Source: Vigna angularis (taxonomy: Eukaryota; Streptophyta; Magnoliopsida; Fabales; Fabaceae). Taken from it: 64,000 bases of DNA. Below, one piece after another: positions 1 to 12,100 of the stretch; the stretch's first letter is position 1; each line of letters begins with the position of its first letter. The position numbers were made by a program, and so were the translations under genes. The stretch covers positions 65,261,130 to 65,325,129 of the forward strand of contig NC_068970.1 of NCBI RefSeq assembly GCF_016808095.1, given 5' to 3'. The notes beneath the pieces are model-generated. The model saw only the letters and a list, made by a program, of their open reading frames with translations. It was not told the origin of the DNA and did no database searches.

Positions 1-109
1 AAGCTGAAGTCATGGACAAACAAATTTTGCCATTTGAAAAATTATGAAGCAGATTGGTGCATTTGCTGTCTTCACCATGTTTGGAAGGGAATTAAGCACA
101 GTCAGAACA

Positions 110-488
110 AGTAGGCAGTTAATTAGATGGGAATTGTTATATTAAAAGAAATGCTAGGAAGAAAATAGGTAGCACACTCTTTGCTATTATGTGAAATTAT
201 TTTATGATCTTCTAAACGAAGTGGGCATCACTCTGTATATATTGGGTCCCTCGTGAAAATCATCCAACAACGAGTGTATTGTTAATTTCCTTAATTATAA
301 GGGAAATAGGGACATTTAAAACAGACAGACAATTGGATAATTAGAGGGGAATTGTTAGATTAAGCGAAATGCCAGGAACACAATGTGTGACACTCTTTTC
401 TATTATGTGAAATTTATGTAGGACCCACTAAACTATGTGGTCAGAATCCCTATCTATTGGGTCCCTCGTAAAAATCACCCGATAGTAA
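110..488. repeat. Diverged tandem duplication, two units, period about 217 bp
   Basis: Two similar blocks lie head to tail at about 110-275 and 326-488. Shared anchors are GGAATTGTTA (130 and 348), CTATTATGTGAAAT, and TGGGTCCCTCGT (243 and 459). The copies differ by substitutions and small indels, so the duplication is not recent. It lies inside the last visible intron or 3' part of the left-edge gene. No coding potential is seen. Confidence 0.7.
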
Positions 489-786
489 GTACTAAAGAGG
501 GCATAGTTAGCGTTGTTCTTTAGATAGGGGGAATAAGATGCGAGGGGTTCAACTAAATAGAACTATAAAGCTTGTATGAAAAGGAAAACCCTTTGTGAAG
601 ACCTGAAAGGTTCATTATAATCTGAATTTTTTAATATCAATAAGGAGAGGACTCGTTTAAATATTATTTAGTATTTCCTATAAACATGAAACAGAAGCAA
701 AGAAAAAGAAATGGTATTATTATGAAAATAAAAAGCAGATAAAAATTGTTGAAATCATAAAACAAGAACAGGTGCATGACATACAC

Positions 787-2866
787 AGGTCCAAGTAATG
801 TGAGCATGCTTCTAAAGCCCAAGTACCTAGATGCAGCACCGAGAAAACCCTGGAATAAATCTAACATCAGTTGAGAAACATGTTATAAAATCAACATAAA
901 CAGAAACATTAGTTTGTTTTAGCAAGAAAAAGAAAAAACAATAGACATATGAAACAAAGAAAATAACTAACTCTGCTGACGTAACTAACAAGAAATCACT
1001 ATTGTATCTTGATATTAAATTTTCTTGCAATAGAACTAAATTATCAAAACTAATATTAGGCTTAGGTTGATTCATAAATGTCTAAGTAAAGTGGAAGAAA
1101 TACATATGAAATTTAATTTTGGTCCAATTGCAAACGTTAATACAAGAGTGAATCAGTGCCCCACATATTAGAAAGCCAGTCAAACTGTTACAACAAAAAA
1201 TGCTTTGGTTCCTCAAATGGTATGACATCATTTCATTAACTGACAGTGCATAAAGTTATACAGATGACGGGGAATCAAATTTATACTTATTTCATATTTA
1301 ATTATTTAACTGATGCATGAGATGTTCACATTCCAAACTCTTGGTTATGACATGATACATTGAAGCTTCAAAACGTCACTCTATATACCTATATGGACAT
1401 AAACTTGAAAATTTATACCATTAAAATAAAAATTGCATAACAATAGAAGCATATCAAACTCTCTTTTCAGGCACCTGTTTTGCTGCAAGCAAGGCTGCTC
1501 TGGATTCTAGATTAATCACAGCTAACTGCCCACCCTGTAAATCATAAAGTGCAAAATGGATGTTGGAGTTATTGTTTGGAAATACCAACGCACCAGAAAT
1601 CTCACCAGTTATACCTTCTTCACCAACTCTTTCTTAACCTGGTAGTTGGCAGCTTCTACAAGAACTTTCCCAGATAATTTCCTCGCTAACTACAAGTCAG
1701 CATCTAGTCATGACTTGAGGAAGAGGCCCAAAATGCTTTCTTTTGGAAACACATTAAAGAGAGAATAAATAAAACACAGACATCATCCTCTTACCAATTG
1801 GTATATCTTGGACAGCGTGAAAACACCACCTCCCTTCAAAAGAAGAGGAATAAAAATGGAAAAGACCAATCACTCAAAGTTTAAGACGATATTAAAAGAA
1901 GCGGCATGTGAAGTGAATCAGTTGAGCAACAGATTATACAACCTTCAGAAGAATTGATCGAATATCTTGGGCACCAACTTTGGAGTGCAGTTTCCATGAA
2001 CTGAGTCCATGCTGCAGAGTGCCCTGACCTTCAGATGCAGCACTTTCGTCGAAGAAGGCAGGGTAGTTTCCTGGTTCTTCACTACAAGACTATAAAAGCT
2101 TTAGAGGTGATGAGAGAGAGACTAGGAAGAAAGGAGGTCAGTTGACTTACGTAGAGTTGGAGTGCAAAAGGTGGAGAAAAATTTCTAGTTCAAGGTCGTG
2201 TGTTGACAATCGAGTTGAGCAAGGAATATCAAATTTCGTCCTTATGTGAAGCAAAACATTTCTATAAGATGGCCTCCAACCCCTGGAAGAGGAAAGAGCC
2301 AGTTAGATATGTGGCGAAAGGGTGAGAGAGTGGAAGATGAAAAAGAACCTTAATGTAGAGCGGGCATCGGCAGCAAGGAAGAAGAATCGGGACTCGAGAG
2401 CTTCTATAAATTGAAGACGCATGCTCAGATCGACTCCAATCATGGAACGCTGGAGCTGGGCTGTGTTTGAGAATGGGATTGATTTGAGCAAAGGACTGAA
2501 GTAACTGTGAGATAGGAAAGGGATTGTGAGAGAGCTTGAAAGAAGAACTGAATTGAACTGCACGAAAGAAAGTAGTGAGTTACAGTGTGACCTTGGACCG
2601 AAAAGGATATTTTCAATCTCTGACAATTCGGTATCGGTGGCAAGCTCAAGCACCGATCGCAGCTCTGGATCGAAGTCATGGGCACGGTGATAGGGGGAAT
2701 TTGCATCTGCATTTGCATTCGCATTTACACTTGCAGCTTGAAGAACGGAAAAGGTTCTACGAGGAAAAGGGAAGGGATTGAGAATTGGCGCAGAAGAAAA
2801 CAGTGGAAGTGGGTAAGAGAGTGTTCTCATTCCCATTCCCATTCCCATGGACACAGTTGCCATCAT
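787..2866 (-). CDS. Chloroplast-type conserved plant protein, 3' end missing (beyond left edge)
   Basis: Eight exons are visible on the minus strand: 2866-2592, 2504-2349, 2282-2151, 2081-1943, 1833-1795, 1689-1615, 1534-1475 and 849-787. All junctions are GT-AG, and the joined frame stays open for 313 codons with no stop, so the last exon or exons lie left of base 1. The N-terminus is rich in Ser, Pro and Met and looks like a plastid transit peptide. It includes a Met-Gly repeat coded by a hexanucleotide repeat and an Asn-Ala repeat. Conserved blocks follow: ELATDTELSEIENILFGPS across the first junction, ESRFFFLAADARSTLRGWRP across the second, then GGVFTLSKIYQL and GAASRYLGFRSMLTLLGP. I recognise these from an uncharacterised plant family (from memory like At1g73470) but know no biochemical role. 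The gene lies divergent to the kinase gene on its right. Gene identity is solid as a family; function is unknown. Confidence 0.85.
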
Positions 2867-4171
2867 TCGATTCGATTAAACCAATCAATTTGTTTAGTCT
2901 GTGTTTCCCTCGCCCATTCACACAAAATAATTAGGGCACAATTCCTCCCTAAATTGCTATATTTTTCTTATTCCTATTCCTCCCGCTCATATTTTTCATT
3001 TCTAGTAATCATACCCTTCATCAATTATAATCATCGTTGAATCTTTCCAAAACATTATCACTACATAATTAGCATATATCGGAATAAGATACCCTACAAT
3101 TCAAACTAAAGTGTTTGTTCTCATATTGAATCTCCAAATAAAACAATCTTTGTCACGTGTTATGGTGTACTACCAAAGAAGATTAAAAGAAAAGACTCCT
3201 CATTAGTTCAATAAGTATTGTGAAGTCCATTACTTTACCTACCAATCTATGAAAAAAATAAGATGATACAAATAATGTCTTTTTACATTTAAATAAGAGT
3301 TTGTATGTCAATTATAAGAGTATAAACATAACTCTATCTGTGAAATTGATGTTTACTTGGTTAAAACTTATTAGAAATGGATCAATAAATCATAATCAAG
3401 ATCAAAATTGTCCCATTTTACTTAACATGGATGATTTTGATTTCAAATTCTATTTTCAATAGAAAAAATATGCATATTAAAATGACTATGTAATCTCAAC
3501 TTGTTATTAGATGTGAACCAATACATTAAATTATGTATTTGACTCCAAATCTTTAATATTAAGATAAAAAACATAATTATTAGAAAAATGTTTTATAATT
3601 AAGTAAATAATACATCATTTTAGATTATTTATTAAAATCTCATGTAAAAAATTAAGAAAAATATCTTCTTTTTCACTTTATATTTGCTATCAGATGAGAG
3701 ATGTATTAATATAATAAATAAAAAATATCTCTTATTGGTTTTAGATAAAAAGTCGTGTTACTTTGTAATTTCAAATTTTGTATTATAAAAAGTTGTATGA
3801 GTTATAACGACTATATATATGATTTTTTTTCTAATAAAATTATAATTTCAATTAGAATGAATGATTTTTTTGGTAGCTTAAGTTTTCCGAGATAGTACTA
3901 AAACAACAAATTATAATTGTTATTAGTTTTAAATTATTTGAATTGCATTATATTTACTATATTAACTTTTTAAAATAATTTTACTAAATTTATCTAACTC
4001 TTTTCATCTTACTTTGATAATATGTTCTGAATGATTCTACCTTTTATAATAAATAATTATAACTATTCATACAATTTATATATTACATTTGAAGAGTGCA
4101 CCCTAAAGGACTAAAATTTATTATTTATGAAATACATTTATTCAAGAATGTCATTTTCAGAAATATAAAAA
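2867..4171. other. Intergenic AT-rich DNA
   Basis: The first 150 bases are the 5' flank and likely 5' UTR of the minus-strand gene ending at 2866. The rest is very AT-rich with no convincing exon, RNA gene or transposon end. Confidence 0.6.
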
Positions 4172-4426
4172 CTAAAACTTTTTAAAAATATGGAGTGCAG
4201 AAACGCCAACAACAATAAGAAATAGAAATATGAGGATTCTCCTCCACCTTTTTCCGCTAGAAATGTCTCCAACATTTGTCTCTTGTTCATAATCATCACT
4301 TAATACAATGAAATCTGTAGTAGGAATGCTCCATTCCTTGTCTTCCACTCGAATATATAGCTGAGGTACTTGTATCCTGTTTTTGATGCTTTGCTTCTCC
4401 TTGTTGTTTGTTTTACAAGATAGCAC
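4172..4426 (-). CDS. Doubtful small ORF with a C-terminal membrane helix
   Basis: An 84-codon ORF on the minus strand in otherwise non-coding AT-rich DNA. The first half is polar and charged. The last 20 or so residues form a hydrophobic helix (ILIFLFLIVVGVSALHIF) followed by Lys-Lys-Phe and a stop, as in a tail-anchored protein. I do not recognise a family. It could be the last exon of a gene, since an AACAG acceptor-like site precedes the IQVPQLYIRVEDKEW stretch. It could also be a decayed gene fragment or chance. A short inverted repeat lies just upstream. Confidence 0.25.
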   Translation of the reverse strand: MLSCKTNNKEKQSIKNRIQVPQLYIRVEDKEWSIPTTDFIVLSDDYEQETNVGDISSGKRWRRILIFLFLIVVGVSALHIFKKF

Positions 4427-4445
4427 ACAAATTCATTTGAGAAGT

Positions 4446-4580
4446 GTATTTTATCTTGGGAAGGAAGTGTAACACCCCTATGCTATACACACCCTCCAAA
4501 GCTTGTTTAACGAGTAAGATGAATTATATCATCTAATAAGTAGGTATTACACTATCTTCTCAAAAGAAAATACACATTTA
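4446..4580. repeat. Short inverted repeat, arms about 33 bp
   Basis: The left arm at 4446-4478 reads GTGTATTTTATCTTGGGAAG and ends in GTGTAACACC. The reverse complement of 4548-4580 reads nearly the same. The unit is about 135 bp and may be a small MITE remnant. I could not fix a target duplication. Confidence 0.4.
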
Positions 4581-5667
4581 TATAGGTAGAAGAAGGTTTA
4601 CTATTATTTTAATATATTTTTTATGTAGCATACTCAGCATCATCAATCATTTTCCACAAGTAGTTTTTGGGCAGCAAAAGCACTTAAACTTAGACGCTTT
4701 ATGGCGAAGAGAGCAAAAAATGTGAACATGCAAAAAGAATTGTTCAAAAGTCTTTCATTACCAAAAGGATCAAAAGGCATTCTAACATAATCTCTTAAAC
4801 ATGAAGAGAGAGTGGTTGTTTTACGAAAATAGATAAATCTGTGTCTTAATAAATAAATCTTAAAAAAATTATAATGGACAAGTTGAGTAAGTTTTACATT
4901 GTTTCATACCAAATAATATTTCTATACAATTTCATTTTTTTTTGTGATATTTGAAAAGTTAAAGTCATACACCCTTTAAACAACTTTAACTTACGAGAAA
5001 TAATAATGAATTATATCGATGATTTTAAGAGTGAAATTATTTACTTTACTTGACTTCATTCTTGAAATCATCTATCCCACACACTTCATCCTTAAAGTCG
5101 TTTATCCCAAAACGATTTCAGCAATTTGATTACGATTTCTAGTAATTGATTACAATTTGTTAAAGTCGTTTAGGATCACAACTTCAACTTTTCAGATATA
5201 GAAAAATAGAAATCGTTTAAAGATACACGACTTATTCCTATAAAATTATATAGGATTTAAACAATTTTATCTTATTAATTTTTTTAAAATTTACATATTC
5301 TCACCATCTAAAAGGCAGATGTACATATTTTTATATATAAAAAAACCACATAGATCAATATATTTGAGCAATTAGATCTTATGTTAGAATCAATAAGAAG
5401 GTTTACTACAAGTTCACTCATTTTCCTTCTCTAAAAATGAATTATCTTTCTCCACGTAACATAGATGATGAGCTTTCCGGCAACCCCTTCCATCAACATG
5501 GGTTAATTAACCATCAGAGTGAAAGTCTCTCCCAGGAAATAAAATGGTCCAATATTCCAAATTGAGATTCATCATTAATTATACACACAATTGAAGAAGA
5601 TTCCAACTTCCAAGTAAACAACAATTTTTTCAACAAAAGGTAAAAAATAAACAAAGCCTTATGAGCA
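4581..5667. other. Intergenic AT-rich DNA
   Basis: No gene or element end can be supported. The text is low-complexity AT with short direct repeats, such as the motif GTCGTTTATCCC near 5095. Confidence 0.5.
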
Positions 5668-5676
5668 AGTTATTTT

Positions 5677-6651
5677 GGGAGTTGCTCCCTCCACCCCCAC
5701 ACGTCTCTTCCTCCACCTCCCCAATTTTCTAAAATGCCAATTATATCCTTCTAAAATGACAATTATATCCTCAAAAGTTAAAATTTTTTATTTTTATTAT
5801 TTTAATATTTTAATTTATTTAAAACTTCTGATTTACTTCCCTCTACACCTCTTCCTCTCTTCCATTTCCGTTTACCTTTCTCTCTTCTGTCAAGCTTCTT
5901 CTCCATTTCTCCATTTTCGTTTATCATTTTCTCTTCAAGCCTCATCAACCTTTCACTTCTATTTCTCCATTTCTTTCTTCTTACCATATATAACATTTAA
6001 AATTATAAATTTAAATATAAATTACTGTAAATAAAATAAACAAATAAAATAAAAACGAAACGTAAAAGGAACACTGCCTCTGGACGGATGACATCCTTCA
6101 ACGGATGTCAACATCCGTTTAAGGCAAAACGGATGTCGACATCCGTTTCTCCTTAAACGAATGTTGACATCCGTTGAAGGATGTCATCCGTCCAGAGGCA
6201 GTGTTCCTTTTAGGTTTCGTTTTTATTTTACTACGTTTTGCGGCTCATGTAAGGATTATAGGCTTGGATATTCAAAGGATTATTGGAAGTATGGGAAGGG
6301 TTTAGGGTTTAGAATTATAGGAAGGATTATGACTACGTACCTGGAGAGGAACCACGACAAGGACACTACACCATAAACGCACTGCACCACGTATTGCACC
6401 GAGAACAAGAGGAAGATTGCTTGATAATTCTTTTCACGATCACCAAGCTTTGCAGAAAAATATTTTACTCATACAATGAACTACGTAGGTTATCAGTGAA
6501 ATATGTTATAAATGAATAAAATTAAAAAACAATAATTTTAAAAATAAAATTTTACTGAGGGGCAAAATAGTAAAAGAAAGGTGGAGGAAGGGGCAAAAAA
6601 GTAAAGGGGAGGTGGAGGAAGAGATGTGTGGGGGTGGAGGGAGCAACTCCC
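5677..6651. mobile_element. Mutator-type MITE (non-autonomous MULE), complete with 9-bp target duplication
   Basis: The element starts GGGAGTTGCTCCCTCCACCC at 5677, and its right end is the inverse, finishing at 6651. The terminal inverted repeats are about 48 bp with one difference (ACGTCTC against ACATCTC). Both sides are flanked by AGTTATTTT (5668-5676 and 6652-6660), a 9-bp target duplication typical of the Mutator superfamily. The 975-bp interior has no transposase, so mobility would depend on an enzyme made elsewhere. The interior contains a long perfect-type palindrome, annotated separately. The intact ends and duplication argue for a fairly recent insertion. Confidence 0.92.
6045..6230. 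repeat. Long internal hairpin of the MITE, 80-bp arms
   Basis: The left arm 6045-6124 and right arm 6151-6230 are reverse complements with very few mismatches. The 26-nt loop is itself palindromic around GGATGTCGACATCC. The motif CGGATGT/ACATCCG recurs several times in both orientations. A transcript would fold into one long stem, so it is a candidate source of small RNAs. Confidence 0.9.
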
Positions 6652-8460
6652 AGTTATTTTTTAACATTTTCTATGTTAGCTGCAAAGCCCAATATTTGGT
6701 GTTTCGATCTCCATTTGTCCGATTGACATTTTTATAATTTTGTCATTAAAAGATATTTCGGATAAAGTTAACATTAGGTACTTGAGGGGTATTACGTATT
6801 GTAAATCAGTATTTTGTTTAACTTTATGTTACTATTGTAATTCCGTTTTCTGTTTTAAACAGATTAGGTAGTTATTTTGTTTTTAATATGTTGTTTCCTT
6901 CTTTTAACTTTATATAGCTAAAGCCCTGTATCATATCACAGTTGAGTTTATCAGTTCTAATGAAATTGCAGAGCACTGATCTGCATTCTTTTCTCCAAAC
7001 GCTAATACTCTATGGAATCATATGTTTAATTCAGAAATTGTCTGTGTTTTGTGTGATTTAATAATGCTATTGACCAATAATTGGTGTTGTTCTATCAATT
7101 ATTCTGAACAAGTTGTTTGTAAGGGTCAATTTGCTGAAGTAGGGAAGAGGAGGACGTGTTACTATTTTTGAATAAGAAAAATAATGGATTTGAGGTTCTC
7201 ATTAAATTTAAATTTTAAACGTCCATTACAACCTGCTTTATTTAAGTTCTGATAATTTTTTTTAGCATAACCAAATTGTGAAAGTATTCTTATGATTGAT
7301 ATTCCTTACTGGTGCAATGAATATCAGAACTGCGAAATAAACAAATTAAATTTGGAACTTTATCCTGTTACTTCAAAATTAACTGCGGAAATCTAGTGAC
7401 ATAAATGCTCACCATCTGTTTGAAAAATGACATCGAACAAACTTTCAATTTGTTTCAAAATTTAATTTCCTCAATCAATACAAATAAATTGAGTACATTG
7501 TTAACATTGTTTTACAAGTTTAAAAAGTCAACTTGCCTAATCACTTTCATTAATCTGAATAATTATATTAGAGGTGTCTTAAGAACGTTAAAGTATATTT
7601 TTTAACATTTTTTTCGGTACACAAAAATCTCAAGTATTCTTTACACTTAGTTAGCCTTGTTAAGACACGCATCAAGAAAGAAGTTGATAAATTTGATGTG
7701 TTGTTGGGATGATTGCAACGTCAAGTAGTTAGATGCATAACCAACAAGTTCTCTCTGAAACAAACTTACCTTTTGGGATTTGTTTTTTTTCTCTTAAAAG
7801 CTTAATGATTAAGAATGTGTTAAGAGAGGAACTTTTCTACCAGTATTTTTTAAACAAAGAGATAAAAAAAAATATTTCTTTATGAATTAAATTGATTTTT
7901 AAACATAATTCAATTCAACAGATCTTTTATATATTAATTTCAACATAAACGAGTTAATTTTGTTCAACTAAAAGTACAAAATACAAACAGTGTATTTTTA
8001 GAGTTTTATTTTCCCTGTAGTAACCATAGACAGTCTACTTAGAAAACCGTATATCATCTTAAGATTAACGCTTAATTGGTAAGCATCATTAATCTTTGTG
8101 AATATATTTTTTAATTTAATGCTTAACTTATTTTTTATCGATTAAGGTAAAAAAGAAAATGTTGTTGACATGAGATTAGTGTGTATTTTGAAATATAAGA
8201 TGAGTTTTGAGGTTAGGTTATTGGGTTGGGAGCATTTATCGAGAATGTGGGTATGAGTGTATCTTATATTAAAAAATTGAATTAAAGTATAATTTAAAAT
8301 TAGTTAAGAGAATTATTAATTTTAATTAGTTAAAAATAAGAAGACAATTTGTTTTCTTGAAAGATAATGTGGTTAGTAGGAGAGAGTAAAAGGAAGGGGA
8401 AAGAAAGATTAAGGAGATGTGATGTAATATTAATTAAGAAAATGAAAAGAAAGAGAATAG
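6652..8460. other. Intergenic DNA with a possible LTR-like segment
   Basis: Bases about 6770-7030 resemble a retrotransposon LTR. They contain a TATA-like TTTATATAGCTAAAGCC and a CTAATGAAATTGCAGAG tail. I could not delimit ends or a target duplication. The rest to 8460 is AT-rich without a supportable gene. The last few hundred bases are probably the promoter region of the kinase gene. Confidence 0.35.
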
Positions 8461-8648
8461 GAATATATTGATTAGGGAGAAGAAAATGAACAGCACAGCA
8501 CAGCGTAGCAGGAGCGGAGCCCGTGTGCGAGCAGCAGGAAGTACACAAAGTGGAAGGGAAGAGAACCCAAACGAACCCCACTGCTAAATCCAACTACCTT
8601 CTTTATCGTCCTCTCTTCTTACTAGTATTCTCTTTCACACAAGGTTAT

Positions 8649-8697
8649 CTTCTTCTTCTTCTCTTCGTCTTCTTCTTCTTCTTCTTCTTCTTCTTCT
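8649..8697 (+). repeat. TTC microsatellite in the kinase 5' leader
   Basis: A CTT/TTC run broken by one CTCTTCG interruption, within the probable 5' UTR. Pyrimidine-rich leaders of this kind are common in plant genes. Confidence 0.8.
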
Positions 8698-8953
8698 CTG
8701 TCATTCTATTATTACCGTTCTAACTTCGTGCTTGGAAATCCAGAAGAACGGTAAAACCCTTCCTTCAGAATCAGATCCTGATTCATTGGGTGTCCCACCC
8801 GCATTCCAATTTTATCCACATTCATTGGGCTTAAGTGCTCTGCTTCTACTCCCGTCGATCGTGATTGGATTTTCGAACCTGGGTTGGGTTAGGTTTTCCA
8901 ACCATTAATTTTTCCAGCTAGTTAGTGCTTTGCTTGCATCATTACCAGTGGCA

Positions 8954-8977
8954 ATGGCGCCACTTCCTTCTGCCTGA
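8954..8977 (+). promoter_or_regulatory. Upstream ORF of 7 codons (MAPLPSA)
   Basis: An ATG in a GCAATGGCG context opens a 7-codon frame that stops at TGA just before a probable 5' UTR intron (donor CGG|GTAAGC at 8984, acceptor TTTAG at 9095). If transcription starts upstream of it, this uORF would be translated before the kinase ATG at 9120. Confidence 0.45.
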
Positions 8978-8983
8978 GGCCGG

Positions 8984-9095
8984 GTAAGCTCCACCCTTCA
9001 CCTAAAGTTCCTCATTTTCAGTATTCTTTATATGGAATGCCGCGTGTTCTTTTTGCCCTTTCCCATCTCAACTCTGTTATTATTTCTTTCTTTAG
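8984..9095 (+). other. Probable 5' UTR intron of the kinase gene
   Basis: There is a consensus donor GTAAGC at 8984 and a pyrimidine-rich acceptor TTCTTTCTTTAG ending at 9095, 24 bases before the kinase ATG. Inferred from splice consensus only. Confidence 0.5.
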
Positions 9096-9119
9096 TGGCC
9101 GTAGGAGCTTTACTTCAGT

Positions 9120-12100
9120 ATGGCGGACTCTAACACAAGCTCAGTTGATGTGATTTTGGAGTTTCTTCGGAGGAACCGATTCACGAGAGCCGAGGCAGCT
9201 CTCCGCAGTGAGATAAATAATCGCCCTGACTTGAATGGCTTCCTTCAGAAGCTCACATTGGAAGAAAAGGCCTCACGTGATGTGCCTCAAAGTAATAAGG
9301 GGAAGCCTATGATTGAGTTTCAAGAGGTGGACACTCTTGAAGTTTCTAAAGAACTGATCGTCACGGAAATCGAGTGTGGGAATGGTCGAAATGCCGCTGA
9401 AAGCAAATGGAAAACTGCTGCTCCCACTTTGGTGGAACGGAGTAAATCGGATGAAACGGTTCGAACTAGTGATAAGAACTTCATTTTCTCCAAGACTTCA
9501 GAGGATGGGATGCTTGATTTATACTCTTGGAAGTTCAACCCTGGGAAAGCTCCTGTGGAGCCTTACCAAAACGATGCTGGTAGTAGGGCTAATACTATTT
9601 TGAGCTTGAATGCCACAGTATCTGAACGATCAAAACGTCAAACTAATGAAGCTGTGGATCTAAGTGTTGCCAATACCAGTTCAATGTCTGGGGAGGAAAA
9701 TGCTGCTCTTGCTGAAAAAAAATCTCTGTGGTCTGGAAGTAGTAGTAAAACCTCCGTGGATCTTAAGTACGACCTTGCGCAAAGCAAAGAACCTATGGAG
9801 CTTGATCGGCAACTTAAATTCAATAGTTCTTCTCTTAAAGGGAACTTTCCAGATAATCCCTGGTCAAAAATGGATGAGAACGTGAATTCGTCTTCAGATT
9901 CCTGCAAAAATTGTGTCAAGACGGTTTTCCCCCTCTCGAAAGGGGATGTGTCTTCAAACTTCGATGGTGCCACTTATTCTGACAAAAAAGAGGAGAAAAA
10001 AAGGGTAGAAATTAGTGAGGCCAGAACATCCATAAAAGAGCAGGTGGGTGAATCAGGGAGGTCTATTTACTTGGCCAAGACACCTGTCAGTTCTGAACAA
10101 AAGTTGATTGGCAGCTTAAGATTTCCTCTTCCACCTGAAAATGAGAAGGAAGAATTTCCCAGGCTTCCTCCAGTTAAACTCAAGTCAGATGATAAGCCCT
10201 TGGTTGTTAACTGGGAAGAGAAGTTTGAGCGAGATGGGCCAACTTCAAACCCCCCTGGTACTGACAGCACTTTTCTTATTGGTTCATATCTGGATGTACC
10301 TATTGGACAAGAAGTTAATCCTTCAGGTTAGCTTATATTTACAAGGATTAAATTTCATCTGATTGCAGATGATTTCTGCCTTTCAATTGATGGTTTCCCT
10401 TTTGAACTTAATAGGAGCTACACTTGTTGGTTGGTCATGATAATAGCTAATTTTGTAAATGGGAAACCTTTCCTGATTTTTATTTGTAAAATGTGAGTTC
10501 AAAGTTTCTGTTGTTGAATCTTAACTGCTTGTTGTTTAAGGGAAACATATATTTTCGGATTTTGCTAGTCGAGAATCTTCTTTTCTATAAATTAGTTAAG
10601 CTTAGAAAGGAATCGAATCCCATAACTAGGAGTCCAAGTAGTTGTATAGGTTGTTGAAAAGTCAGTCAAAATTCATCAACTAAAGCCACTTAAGGGGTCA
10701 GCTAGTGATTTTTTTGTTTCTACTGAATTCAGAATAGTATTCCATGAAGTACATATAATAAATATATTTTTTGTGTAATGTTCTTTAATTCCTAGTAAGT
10801 AGTTAGTATAGTCTTCCCCCTTGAATACTTATCCCATATGCATACCCACCCTATTTATATATTGGGTCTTGCTGATAATATCAAATTTCAATTTAAATTT
10901 TGAAATGCTAAAACTAATTTTTGAATCATGAAACATAAATCATATCGAATTATAAGATTAAGAAACCATTGAAATATAGCCTGAAATATATCATATAAAT
11001 GGTGTGTAGTGCGGATATAATAATATAAAACTAGAAAATGACTGTCTAGTCTCATGAAACAAAATCATGAGTCATTATTATGTGGGAAGTCTCTATTTTA
11101 GAAGACTAAAAACGGAGAAAAGAAACAAAATATATAGTGGACAGAGAAGGAAAAACGACCATAATGAAAATAGAGCATTTGACTATCTGAAATGTGAATG
11201 ATAGTAAAAATAATCTATCTATCACAATATTCAAAGTCATAACATAAACCATGTAAGCAAATAAAGAATTTTTTTTTTAACAATCACACAAATTACATTC
11301 ACATCATTTCTATTTGTAATAATAAAATGCCTTTAAAATAAGTAAATAAAAAAAAATGCTAAAATGAATATGAAGATTCTACATGTACTTTTTCCTGATT
11401 ACTATAAAGATATTGAGAATATTTTTATCCTAATAATCTACTATTTACAATACTTCCCTTCAAATTGGTAAATGAATATCAATCATTCCCAACTTGTTTT
11501 ACAAGATCGTATAATCCAACATGAGAAAGCCCTTTAATGAAATGTCTGTCATCTGAAATCTTGTAGGGACATCTGTTGTAACCACTAGGCCATTGTCAAG
11601 AGTGTCTTTGATGAAATGCCTTCCAATTCCAATATGTTTGGTCCTATTATGTTAAACGGGATTATGGACAATACTCATGGATTCCTTATATCGAAGGTTT
11701 TCTTAGGAGTGTGTCCAGTTGTGTCCCATTCTGTTCCATACCACTACAATGGATTTTCATGTATTTTGCTTCTCTTTTTCTTGGTTGTATGTTTCTAGTT
11801 TTGAAAATTTGCATATTAGTTCGTTCTAAATTGCCACTTGAACCACTGTGAGGACTGTATCGGAGTATAATCTTTGTCGTGGATGTACTTTCCCGTTTTT
11901 GCATTGAATAAAAGTATCTATAGGAGTTGAAGTTAGTTGGTAAATTTCCTGTAAGAAGGTTTGCAAAAAGTGTGAAAGTTAACAATAAATGTTTGGATAT
12001 TTACAGTGTGGTAATTAGAGGAAAAATAAGGTATGAATTGAAATAAAAACAAATCTTTCTGTTGTACTTGATGCAGGATTTCACTTTCTTTTTGGTTTCT

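Noticed and set aside
2575..3040. Plus-strand ORFs opposite the left-edge gene
   Set aside because: They are shadows of the minus-strand exon and its repeats; the minus frame matches a known family.
6298..6315. Telomere-like TTTAGGG pair inside the MITE
   Set aside because: Only two units are present, which is common by chance in plant DNA and not evidence of a telomere or interstitial array.
8330..8723. ORFs in the kinase leader
   Set aside because: They run through AT-rich promoter DNA and the TTC repeat with low-complexity translations, so they are not supported as genes.
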